Assembly (NCBI GenBank): GCA_002690945.1
Contig: NZGL01000017.1
Location: forward strand, 11,879 to 43,996
Source: Gammaproteobacteria bacterium
GTDB taxonomy: Bacteria > Pseudomonadota > Gammaproteobacteria > Magnimaribacterales > TMED112
DNA: 32,118 bases
Direction: 5' to 3'
Position numbers and translations under genes: made by a program. The notes beneath the pieces are model-generated. The model was not told the DNA's origin, did not search any database, and saw only the letters and a program-made list of their open reading frames with translations. Below are positions 17,901 through 26,793 of this stretch, in pieces. Position 1 is the first letter of the stretch. Every line of letters starts with the position of its first letter.

Positions 17901-20900
17901 GCAGGAGATGCCCAAAAAATTCCCGACTCTGTAGGATTATCTATGTATTGTGCAACTTCTAATACACTAAAATTTCTATATGGGTTTGATTTAGGTACTG
18001 TTCTTTTATTTTTAACCCAAAAATAATAGTATGTAACTTCAGTACCTGTATAAGGATTATATTCTGTATCTTGGGACCAATAATAATATATTTGATCATC
18101 TATAATTTTATAATATGCTTCACCTGATGCTACTTCACCATCTATAACAAATTCACCATTTGCTAAAGTAGACCATTCGTCTGGAGTAACTGTACTTTTA
18201 GTCCATTCGTAAATATCTATACTCGATCCTGGAAATTTTGCTCCCCAATTTTTAAACGAATAGTCTAAATCTAATTTTTGTTCATAGTCCAAATATCTTA
18301 CAGTAGATAAATCCCACCATGTTTCACCAACTTTTTCTTTATCCCAATATCTTTCATCAACAACTTCTTTAGTTTCTTCTGTTGAATTGCTATATAATGC
18401 TTGATCATATCTAGTAGAAGAATCTATTTCAACTTCTGCTACTCCGGGTATAATGCCTTTAAATGGGTCCCAAACTTCTGCCTTACCTAATTCTTTATTA
18501 TCAATATAATCATATATTAAAACATTTGATATTTGATTTGAATCGGTTTTTGTTTGTTGTTGTCTTTTTACAGACCAATTTGTGTTAGATAAATCATATG
18601 AATAAACACCATAACCTAAACCTGTTGTGTTCTTAAATACAATTTCTAACGGTTGCCCGATAACCCATTGTGATATATTAGTTGGTGTAAATGTTATAGT
18701 TGTGCCTGAAACTGTCCATGCAACACTTCCTCCTGTTGATGCAGGCAACAGAGTTCTACCAGTTCCTATATAAACAGTTATGTCGCTGGCACTTGATACT
18801 GAATATGATAGTGTATATGCAGTTTGTTCAATTCCTGAACTAAGATACTGGCCACCTGTTGTTGTAGTATCTGATTGATATTTTAATGTTAAAGATTGTA
18901 CTCTATAATAAGAATCTGCATATGCAACCCAACCATCATTCCAAGCATATTTTGAATCTGTTACTGCATTATATAAATCATCTGTGCCTAAAAATCTGTG
19001 CGATCTAATAACAAAACATTTACAATATTGTTCATTTACTGCAATATATTGATCTATATAAAACTGCTTGTCGCTTCTTGAACCACAAGTAGCACAATCA
19101 GAACCGCTCGGAAAACCAGTTACTTTATGTATACCATTTAATCCTGCATTATTTTCCGCACCTACTATAAAAACATAATCACCAATACTTAAAGAATGAG
19201 ATTGATTTAATTTTACTAATGCTTCGTTTCCAGTATCATACCCTGGACAAACCAATTCAACATCAAGATTCTTATCATGCAACCCTACTACATCCCAACT
19301 TTGAGTATTTTCATCATCTGCAAACCAAGCAGTAAATAACCCATTCTCTGATACTGCTGTCCAAGGATTAGGATCGCTCGAACTTGCTCTATATTGAAAT
19401 GCTGAAATATAAATAAAGTCATTATCTGCAGGTAACTTACTATATGGCACAGCAGTAGGACCAAATGTAAATGCATATGTGTATTCACCTAATCCATCTA
19501 CTTTTGTATTAGTACTATCTCTAGATTGCATAGGATAATATGTTGTATTAAAATCACCTATTCTAACTTCTACTCCTAAATTACTAGTAGCAAATGGATC
19601 TGTTGCGGCAGTTAATTTTGTAGTGTTATCATATGAAAATACACACTTGTCTATATGTAATCCTGCAACATATAAATCTCCCGTCTTTGTCCAAAATCCT
19701 GTTTCAGTAGAAGGATTTTTATTTAAATTATTAGCCGTAGTTGTTGCTTTATATTCTGCTCCTTCATATACAACATAATCTGGATTAGTAGAAGAATTGT
19801 CCGTTCCATCATAAGCAAAATTAGCATTCCATGTAGGAAAGTCGTTATGTGAGCTACCTGCTACTCCGACTGCTACCCATTTAGTTGCATCTGTTCCTGG
19901 TGTTACATTTGAAAATGAACTTGCAATAGATCTATAATTTGTAGTTGTACCAGAATCTGTATGAGATACATAAGCATTAATACCATATGTTGTACCGTTA
20001 TTGTATGCGGTAAAAACAGTAGATGAATAATATGTAGTTCTAAGAGCATTGTTAATACCCCTAAAACTTTGTTTAGCAGATGTTATTACAGAGTTAGTCC
20101 ATCTTTGTCCTTTATGCCGTACAAAAGATCCGATAGCATATGATCTATTATCTCTCCATCCGTCTGTTTGTGTTAAATTATATATACTTGAGAGAGCTCC
20201 TTGATCTTTAACATCTTTGTATGTGTCATACAGTTTAGGTAAATCTTTCTTATTAAACATAGTATAAGTAACTTCGTCTAATTTAAGATAACCTGCATTG
20301 GGTAAATTTTTCTCGTCAGTTTCTATTTCTTCAAAATTAGATAAATCTCTATCTAAAGATCCTTGTGTAAAAGATATAGGAGGATCATTTGCCGGTTCTT
20401 CTAACCATCTAGAATCACCTTTTAACATACTAATCGTAGCATCGTAATCTATATCTCTGGCTTGGCCTGAAAATATAGCATCAAATCGAATTAATTGAGG
20501 ATTTGTTTTGATGTCGCTTTGTTTTAAAGTAAATTCTTGTGTTTGCTGAGTAGGTAAAGGACCAAACTCTCCTAACCTAAACATCCATTCTTCTTCTAAG
20601 TCAATATCAACACTTGATTCTAATAAAAATGTACTTCGTATTAATCGATTAAAACTTTCTGGCGTTCCTTTTTTATGAAGTAGTCCTTTCATAAATTGAA
20701 ATTGCACATCATCGGATAATCGCATATTACGCAAGAACTGTTTCTTCTCATACCCAATATTTTTTCTTGCAACCCCTGACAGATTTGAATCTGTTAAGTG
20801 CTGGGTTTCATCAAATAATTCATAATTTACATTTGATACCGACTTATCAAAATTTTCAAATATTGTATCGTTGTTGACTATGTATCCAGGTGCATAAAAT

Positions 20901-23900
20901 GTGCCGTTCCAATTGGATGTTTTTTGATAATCTATTTTTAATCTTAATTTTTCTTCGCCTAATAACGGAGAATAAACTATATCATTAAAAATTGTTGTAT
21001 TATCTAGTATCAATAGATGTTCGTAATCACAAACAACTAATATAGCACAATAAATTGCTTTATCATCATTTTTGCATTTTACAGTAACTTCTTTATACTG
21101 TCTATCTACACTTATCTCTGAAAGATTTAATAAATTTTTATCTTTATCTAAATATGCACTACCATATTCATCTTCATTATTTTTTAAATAACCATGAGCT
21201 AATGTTAAAGTCATGGATTTACCAACAGGACTTAATTGTACCGATGTATTAACATCCCAATTTGATTCTGCCCATATTACGAATTGATTAGCTGCAAAAT
21301 TCCAATTTTGTATATTATTATTTGCATCAACATTATTAAAAACGAAACCAACCGATTCTAAATATTTTTCATATTCTAACAGAAACCAATAAACATCCTG
21401 TATATTATTAAATGTAGTTCCATAATTAACTTTTACAGGAGATGTTCCGTAATTAACATATCTAATTAAATTTGTTTTTCCTATTGTTACTGCTCTTCCT
21501 GAAACCTTTACAGAAGGTAATACATTAAAATATGGTTCGTTGTTATGCCAACCATTAATTGTATACCCAGTCGACGATTTAATAATTTCTACTCCACTAT
21601 AAACTATTTTTTTATACGGAGATGACTTATGTAATTTTAATGAAATATTATCTGCTGGTATAAAATTATCAGATAGTTCTGATTGTAGACTATCTGCTAA
21701 TAATGATATATTATTTTTATTAGAATAGCCTTGTATTTTATACATTTGTTTTGAATTTAACTGTCGTATTTGTCTAGCAAAATCTTTATAAATTTCATTA
21801 CCTAGAAACATCAATCTATCAACCATTAATTGTTGAATTCCTAAAACTCTTCGGGTTAAATTGGTTGTGTCTACTTCATTATGAATGTATAATTCATTTG
21901 TATTATGTCGTTTTTTTGTTTTTTCAGATATTTTTTGTAATTCGTGCTTACTATCTACTATTTCAATTATACCTCCCATGCCTGAATGATTACCACAAGA
22001 ATAATATAACTGACTTATAGCAGTACCTTTAGGTATTATTAATTGTGTATATCTGTCACCTGTGTTATTTGATTTAAAACTTTGTTCATAATTAGAAGAA
22101 CCGGCAAATGTATTATAATCAGTTGAACCTATTTTCCAAACTTGTTGTGTTCCTTGGCTATATATAGAACCTTCAGTATCCCTTATTGTAGTAAGGTACA
22201 ACGGATGATTACTAGTGTATGTTAATGACCCGGCATTACTTGAATCTGTTTGATCAAAAATATATGTTTTACCTTGTTCTAATTTTAAAGTTTTCTGTGG
22301 GATTCCGTCTATGTAAAATCGATTCTGGGTTCCGTCATTTGCTACTGTTACTTTCAAGGTAGTTGAAGCATCAGGTCCATCGTTTATTTTATCTAAAACA
22401 TCATAATTGTCTTCTAAATATTTTCCAGGATTAGAAGAATGTAAAAATTTATTTTCTACATAAGGGAAGATTGAACTACGCAACCATACAGTTTCTATAG
22501 GACTTCCGTCACCAAATTTAAACGCAGCTTTTGCTTCGTTGGCAGTAGGAGAAGTAAGACTCCATGTATCTGGATCTTGTAACGTAACAGTTGCATCGGT
22601 TCCTCCTGCTGTACCGGCGCCTGTAACAGGAAAGGTTGCACCAGGTCTAGCAACATTTATATCCTGTATTATTGTCGTTGTAGGTTCGGATATAATTCCT
22701 TTTTGTAATGCAGATTCTAATGCGGCTTTTTTTGTTGCGTTTGCCCAACAATTATCATTTGTAGTTTTAGTTGTGGGACTACCATATCTTGCATCCCACC
22801 AACTAGGTTTTTCGACAAAACCTAACATTTCCCAAGGATGTGTATGTGGTCTATCTGTATCAAAATAATGTCTATAAATACCTCTCCAATATCCTATACC
22901 TTCTGACTGTGTTGATGAGTAATTATGTGTAAATTTATTATTAGCATCATACGAACTATTTGTTAATGTTGTAATACCTTTACTAACCCTATATGAATTA
23001 AAATAATTATCATAAAAATTATTTTGCTCAGTTTTTGTATAAGGTGTGGTTCTATATTTTCCGGGTATATAAGTTAAATCTTTTCTTTTATTTTTAAAGG
23101 AAGATTGTATATGATCGTATATTCTATTTTCTAATTCAAACAATGCTTTATCTCTAACATCTGTTAAAGAAGGAGTTAAGTCACTGTCTACAGTTGTATT
23201 AAACGAAACCGTTTTAGAACCATCGTGGCCTTCTATAATAACAACTTGCCTAGAACCTGTATTATCTAAATAATATGTAGGTTTAATACACGATGTAATA
23301 CCTAACTTCGTTAATGTAGGTGGTATAAAACTTAATCCTTGATCAATGCTAACTTTTATAACAACTTTACCTGAACTGACTGCACTATTCAATGTAATTT
23401 TATTAGTTGTTGATGTAGTATCTAATGTATATAGATCACTTGTTAAATATGTTTCAACCCCGTTAGTATCAATGGTATAGACATATACATGATTTTTATA
23501 TTGATTAGTTCTTGTAATATTTCTAGGTAAATTAAAATTAGACGTACTACTAGAAACACTATATGTTTTTTCAACCAAGTTAAAATAGTACATCATATCA
23601 CTATTTGCAAATGGAAATGTATTATTCTTACCTAAATTAATATCATAAAGAGCTTGATCAATTAATCCGCTAATAGTAGGACTTGACGCCATGCTTTTGT
23701 TTAATTGTTCTATTTTTTGAACAAATTTTTTCTTAAAAACATTATAAGAATCAGATACATATTCCAATGCTAATAATACATCGTAATCTTCGTTACTTAA
23801 TGTAAAACCTGTTTTTAATAATGAAGATAATTGTTGATTTATTATTCCACCAAATCGTTTTGTTTTATCTAAATTTCTATAATTATTAGAACCAAAAGAA

Positions 23901-26782
23901 CTGCCTGTTCTGCCTGGTTGTTTTTCTATTACGTCTATAAAATGATTAAACAATTCTGAGTATTGAATATATTGTACTTCACTATTATTTGAATTATTTT
24001 TTATCGAATTAGAAACATCATATGTCCATTCATCTGTTGCACTAGTATCTGTAGTAAAAAATTTTACATCAACTATATCGCCTACTGCTAATATATCTTC
24101 ATTATTTGATATTGCTTGGGCATAAGACGAATTACCAGTTTTATAAGGTATTACAATATTCTGTCCATTAAAAGTATAATGAACATTCCTTAATAATTTA
24201 TTACCATTATGAAATACTTCAGGCCATCCTTGTTCTAACACTTGATCTATAATTATAATTTTACCTGTCGAACTACCAGGAGCAGTATAATATAAAATGC
24301 TATTTGTTTCTGCGGCATCAACTGCAAATGTTGTTTTTGTTCCTGATGTACTAATACCGGAAGTAAAAGATGATCCTGCTTTATTTTGAAATGCTAATGA
24401 GGTAGTGCCATTTGTTACATCAAATGTATATGTTTTCCCTCGTGCCAAATATAATGTAGGATTAATACCTGTTAATTTTTCATAACCATATGCAGAATCT
24501 AAATGAAATTCCCATCCAGTTGTATTTGCTTTAAGCCAAAAATCTCTTTCAGGTTCATAATTTGTTGTGCCTAAATCTACACTTAAATCTGCAATAGCAG
24601 ATGTAACTTCCTGAGTGACAGTAATTGGAGTTCTTACTTGTTTGTAACTCTGATGCCAGCAATTATCATAATAATGTTTTCCGTCACTAACATCATATTT
24701 TTGTAGGTAATACAACCCTTTTATATCTACACCTGTAGTAAACGTATTATATTGATATGTTGTTTGTATAACAGAATTATTAAAAATTAAATTGCTTGTA
24801 TTTGTTGTTGTTATATAAGACGACGATGAATACGACAACGGAAATTTTAAATAATCATCATTTTTACGAGTAGCTGAAGTTGTATCTTCTAGATACTCAA
24901 ATACGGTTGACCCTGTAAAATCTGTTTCTTTATAATGAGACAGTGGTTGATGTTTGGCATCGTATAATTCATATAACGGATGTTTATTCGGTATTTCTTT
25001 TTCTTGAGTTGCGGACCATGTATCTAACTTTGCATTGTAATAATAATCTATTCCTTTAACTAATGTAGCAGAAGAAGTTTGCCATTTTGTTGCATCTTCG
25101 CCTGGTGTTACGCCTTTATTATTATTGACTAGTGAGCTAAAGTATACATTTTTAAATTTTACAATATTACCAGTAGAATAAGATTTATTCCAATCATATA
25201 ATGTAGGACCATTCATAATAGTAACCACATCACCATGATTTGGTACTGCGGTCGATCGGCTATTGTCATTTGTAATTGCTGTCAAAGCATAACTGTTACC
25301 AACTGTACAAATTTGGTTGTTTATGCCCGTTGATGCATTTGTAATTAATACTCTATCACCTACTTGAACCGTGTAACCATTATGAACTAGATTACTTGCT
25401 AGATCGGATCCCGGGTCCGATAATGTTGAAATTACCATAGCAACCGGTTTTCTACTTTCGATACCGTGACTATATAAACGTAAATCTTTTTCCCAACAAA
25501 TAATAGGTCGTTGTGCATAATCACTATCATCTAATGTTTGACCTAATGTTGTAGAACTAGATGGAGATGCCACACTATCTCCTATTTTAAAAGTTGATGC
25601 AACACCTATAAAAGTATTAACTGCTTTTACTGTATCAATATGATACCAATTATTTGTTCGAGACCATGTATTATTATCTCTTGCACCTCTGTCAATTGTT
25701 AGATATTCGTGCCTCCAATGAACATCTGTGTTTTGTCCGTTTTTAAAAGGTGTTACTTTTTGCCCACCGACTACTAATAAATGTACACCTGCACTTGCGC
25801 CATAACCTCCGCCACCTGTTGCAGATATAGTAGTACTAACTTTTCCATCGGTACCTATTGAACCTGAGGCAATAGCATGTGTTGAAGGTGTACCACTAGA
25901 ATCATATATATTAAAAAATGGCTTATAAACATATCCTGTGCCTTGCGTGGCACCGGCACTTATAGAAATAGCATTAACCGCATTACTACTTGTAGTAACA
26001 GCACCTGTTGCTATTGTTTGATTTGCTACGCCATGTGCATATGGAGTAATAGATGTTAAATTTGATTGCCATGCCGTATCCGAAGCACTATATGTGCTCT
26101 CTACAATTAATCTTATTTTAGATCCGACGCCAGTAACTAAGTAAACATTATTATCATTAGAAAATGTGATTCGCATACCATTTTCTAATTTAATGGTTCT
26201 ACTACCATATTCTGTTTGAGCATCTGATGTAAATTGTGCTAATCCTTCTACTGCCGATGCAGTAGTTCCATGAAGACCAAATATAGGTAATCCAAATGGT
26301 AACCATACATAATTATTCCAATTAATAAACATATCAAAATCAATTGGAGGTCTCCAGGAATAATTATTATCTGCAAATAATTTATCTAAATTAGTTGTGT
26401 TTGAATCTAAAAATTTTAATTTATTAATTACATCACTATATGTATATGCAGATTCGTATTCTCCGGTATCTGTTCGCTGACTTACTACACCTGGTTCTAA
26501 TTGATAACGATTATCTAATGTGCTTCTACTAGGTAAATATGAATCATCCACTGATGATCTAATTTTTCCTGTCTTCTTGCCGATATATCCTGATTTATTT
26601 TCAGAAACACCACTTTCAATCATAGGATCTAAAGTTGCATTTAAAAATTTTTTATTTGTATCGCTTTGAAAATATTCAGGTAACAAATCTGTTGAATATT
26701 TTTTTGATAAATTCCTATTAGTTGAACCTGGCGAAGTATTGTTAACTTGCTCTGTTTTTGCTTTGCTAGTAAAGTCAGCCAT
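14954..26782 (-). CDS. Giant tail/baseplate structural protein, 3942 residues, with cupredoxin-like and carbohydrate-binding-like modules
   Basis: It directly follows gp6, where T4 has gp7 and gp8, but is about four times the size of T4 gp7. I do not assign a T4 name. Recognisable pieces, approximate residues: HEYLTIDRGARDNNTW...RPIICWEKDLRLYSHG (357-450); CBM5/12-like modules of W/Y...Y-x-x-G-x-x-V...W form near 528-568, 2204, 2254-2304, 2314-2366 and 3086-3132; cupredoxin-like domains at about 771-844 and 1477-1609, the second with NHPLYL and CGNHSGMGG; LEEEWMFRLGEFG (about 2055-2067); a CxxC and CxC cluster (about 2560-2588); a galactose-binding-like domain (3272-3439); NDTKPYHSKIE (near 3757); and an IGSERITFTG...TRG segment near 3850-3905. 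The composition is Thr/Ser/Asn-rich without membrane helices. The ATG at 26782 follows TAGGAAATTAA. It probably forms a peripheral baseplate or short-fibre-like element binding surface glycans. Confidence 0.86.
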   Translation of the reverse strand: MADFTSKAKTEQVNNTSPGSTNRNLSKKYSTDLLPEYFQSDTNKKFLNATLDPMIESGVSENKSGYIGKKTGKIRSSVDDSYLPSRSTLDNRYQLEPGVVSQRTDTGEYESAYTYSDVINKLKFLDSNTTNLDKLFADNNYSWRPPIDFDMFINWNNYVWLPFGLPIFGLHGTTASAVEGLAQFTSDAQTEYGSRTIKLENGMRITFSNDNNVYLVTGVGSKIRLIVESTYSASDTAWQSNLTSITPYAHGVANQTIATGAVTTSSNAVNAISISAGATQGTGYVYKPFFNIYDSSGTPSTHAIASGSIGTDGKVSTTISATGGGGYGASAGVHLLVVGGQKVTPFKNGQNTDVHWRHEYLTIDRGARDNNTWSRTNNWYHIDTVKAVNTFIGVASTFKIGDSVASPSSSTTLGQTLDDSDYAQRPIICWEKDLRLYSHGIESRKPVAMVISTLSDPGSDLASNLVHNGYTVQVGDRVLITNASTGINNQICTVGNSYALTAITNDNSRSTAVPNHGDVVTIMNGPTLYDWNKSYSTGNIVKFKNVYFSSLVNNNKGVTPGEDATKWQTSSATLVKGIDYYYNAKLDTWSATQEKEIPNKHPLYELYDAKHQPLSHYKETDFTGSTVFEYLEDTTSATRKNDDYLKFPLSYSSSSYITTTNTSNLIFNNSVIQTTYQYNTFTTGVDIKGLYYLQKYDVSDGKHYYDNCWHQSYKQVRTPITVTQEVTSAIADLSVDLGTTNYEPERDFWLKANTTGWEFHLDSAYGYEKLTGINPTLYLARGKTYTFDVTNGTTSLAFQNKAGSSFTSGISTSGTKTTFAVDAAETNSILYYTAPGSSTGKIIIIDQVLEQGWPEVFHNGNKLLRNVHYTFNGQNIVIPYKTGNSSYAQAISNNEDILAVGDIVDVKFFTTDTSATDEWTYDVSNSIKNNSNNSEVQYIQYSELFNHFIDVIEKQPGRTGSSFGSNNYRNLDKTKRFGGIINQQLSSLLKTGFTLSNEDYDVLLALEYVSDSYNVFKKKFVQKIEQLNKSMASSPTISGLIDQALYDINLGKNNTFPFANSDMMYYFNLVEKTYSVSSSTSNFNLPRNITRTNQYKNHVYVYTIDTNGVETYLTSDLYTLDTTSTTNKITLNSAVSSGKVVIKVSIDQGLSFIPPTLTKLGITSCIKPTYYLDNTGSRQVVIIEGHDGSKTVSFNTTVDSDLTPSLTDVRDKALFELENRIYDHIQSSFKNKRKDLTYIPGKYRTTPYTKTEQNNFYDNYFNSYRVSKGITTLTNSSYDANNKFTHNYSSTQSEGIGYWRGIYRHYFDTDRPHTHPWEMLGFVEKPSWWDARYGSPTTKTTNDNCWANATKKAALESALQKGIISEPTTTIIQDINVARPGATFPVTGAGTAGGTDATVTLQDPDTWSLTSPTANEAKAAFKFGDGSPIETVWLRSSIFPYVENKFLHSSNPGKYLEDNYDVLDKINDGPDASTTLKVTVANDGTQNRFYIDGIPQKTLKLEQGKTYIFDQTDSSNAGSLTYTSNHPLYLTTIRDTEGSIYSQGTQQVWKIGSTDYNTFAGSSNYEQSFKSNNTGDRYTQLIIPKGTAISQLYYSCGNHSGMGGIIEIVDSKHELQKISEKTKKRHNTNELYIHNEVDTTNLTRRVLGIQQLMVDRLMFLGNEIYKDFARQIRQLNSKQMYKIQGYSNKNNISLLADSLQSELSDNFIPADNISLKLHKSSPYKKIVYSGVEIIKSSTGYTINGWHNNEPYFNVLPSVKVSGRAVTIGKTNLIRYVNYGTSPVKVNYGTTFNNIQDVYWFLLEYEKYLESVGFVFNNVDANNNIQNWNFAANQFVIWAESNWDVNTSVQLSPVGKSMTLTLAHGYLKNNEDEYGSAYLDKDKNLLNLSEISVDRQYKEVTVKCKNDDKAIYCAILVVCDYEHLLILDNTTIFNDIVYSPLLGEEKLRLKIDYQKTSNWNGTFYAPGYIVNNDTIFENFDKSVSNVNYELFDETQHLTDSNLSGVARKNIGYEKKQFLRNMRLSDDVQFQFMKGLLHKKGTPESFNRLIRSTFLLESSVDIDLEEEWMFRLGEFGPLPTQQTQEFTLKQSDIKTNPQLIRFDAIFSGQARDIDYDATISMLKGDSRWLEEPANDPPISFTQGSLDRDLSNFEEIETDEKNLPNAGYLKLDEVTYTMFNKKDLPKLYDTYKDVKDQGALSSIYNLTQTDGWRDNRSYAIGSFVRHKGQRWTNSVITSAKQSFRGINNALRTTYYSSTVFTAYNNGTTYGINAYVSHTDSGTTTNYRSIASSFSNVTPGTDATKWVAVGVAGSSHNDFPTWNANFAYDGTDNSSTNPDYVVYEGAEYKATTTANNLNKNPSTETGFWTKTGDLYVAGLHIDKCVFSYDNTTKLTAATDPFATSNLGVEVRIGDFNTTYYPMQSRDSTNTKVDGLGEYTYAFTFGPTAVPYSKLPADNDFIYISAFQYRASSSDPNPWTAVSENGLFTAWFADDENTQSWDVVGLHDKNLDVELVCPGYDTGNEALVKLNQSHSLSIGDYVFIVGAENNAGLNGIHKVTGFPSGSDCATCGSRSDKQFYIDQYIAVNEQYCKCFVIRSHRFLGTDDLYNAVTDSKYAWNDGWVAYADSYYRVQSLTLKYQSDTTTTGGQYLSSGIEQTAYTLSYSVSSASDITVYIGTGRTLLPASTGGSVAWTVSGTTITFTPTNISQWVIGQPLEIVFKNTTGLGYGVYSYDLSNTNWSVKRQQQTKTDSNQISNVLIYDYIDNKELGKAEVWDPFKGIIPGVAEVEIDSSTRYDQALYSNSTEETKEVVDERYWDKEKVGETWWDLSTVRYLDYEQKLDLDYSFKNWGAKFPGSSIDIYEWTKSTVTPDEWSTLANGEFVIDGEVASGEAYYKIIDDQIYYYWSQDTEYNPYTGTEVTYYYFWVKNKRTVPKSNPYRNFSVLEVAQYIDNPTESGIFWASPAGTSSLISGNLEKILNKNSTVQINFTNSVGQTHKEWLTLRENDSSVVPRILANRMHESILGFDQTKTTLGLVGQETAVGGSINTVSYNWSGDLEYPANSVVSYSGNLHNNAISIELESARLMLSLPTIANYAGGTTYAKDAIVNDATNKIQYISLANSNTGNALTSTSHWAKHYPEIRISPIANNLTFGAVVTIDPPVGNTLGLPLEDITAFAFPNIVGGVIDSITIVRGGSGYQSKPSVYISYPETSTGTRATVIDADVTLTNGSITAITMNAARKGSGYVQSYAKIVNEVVELKYYDRYATEKFLSDTNYLQNFDFNTNATTYWSTQAGALAITSTSGEVLNGTYSGKFTISSGTQVGYVGQKIDITLPAYAGITAGVKHLIKIKFRSSSAWSGSGSATLSYGHASSSQTNFSGFTVETSDTIAITSVAANELYGLQLEVVAQSDRYQSVFLKIDLQSSPSSDVIIFVDDIEFTNVSTGDRLLVTRGTNHPVTTTASTIVAHDQFASFNEIGNFSRQPWTQLLTGTYEYLNDNTISYEAPNRVPDLRLNELFRYGSQIRPYKQSLIKDRLKAIRVVVQKVNELLLTINLSDSQLNWRKRLGGTFNKGNTTYTPQDYWVYADWFRPDYTINSSTVTQQTVNTRNELYDVNTSLYTTVRVDDDDGAGAWAFYQWVSNQWLKTGKQNGTIQIKETLYNINDEDGGWDAVEWDITGWDKNYNNEFLNILDALRLDVFVGAYQSFYKEFFFAMIRYIYSEQENIDWIAKSSVLQLTRSTPLNLTPKTFDIGSEDDILEFLNDTKPYHSKIETIADARTIIEESKTTATEVLDIRVQTNTSGSTEAAASRAFRIFITDAGTRKYEAIINTKKTTLTSAITATATSIPVTSASAVKETGNTGTIVIGSERITFTGVSTNTLTGCTRGVDGTTPQAHANSASVVKAGTDMNLTLATDPLGYPAFNPSANTTIAGTSPIQGLAVTKGTI

Positions 26783-26793
26783 TTAATTTCCTA
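26783..26793 (-). promoter_or_regulatory. Ribosome binding site of the giant protein, same form as at 9697-9707
   Basis: The minus strand reads CTAATAGGAAATTAA before the ATG at 26782. The gene starting at 9696 has CTAATAGGAAACTAG, differing at two positions, and gp6 has AATAGGAATAACTAA. In each case AGGA serves as the Shine-Dalgarno and the upstream stop codon lies within the same short stretch, so termination and re-initiation are tightly linked. Confidence 0.6.

Noticed and set aside
22539-22868. Rightward open frame of 109 codons opposite the giant gene
   Set aside because: Antisense to a continuous 3942-residue frame; low-complexity hydrophobic translation without a start signal.
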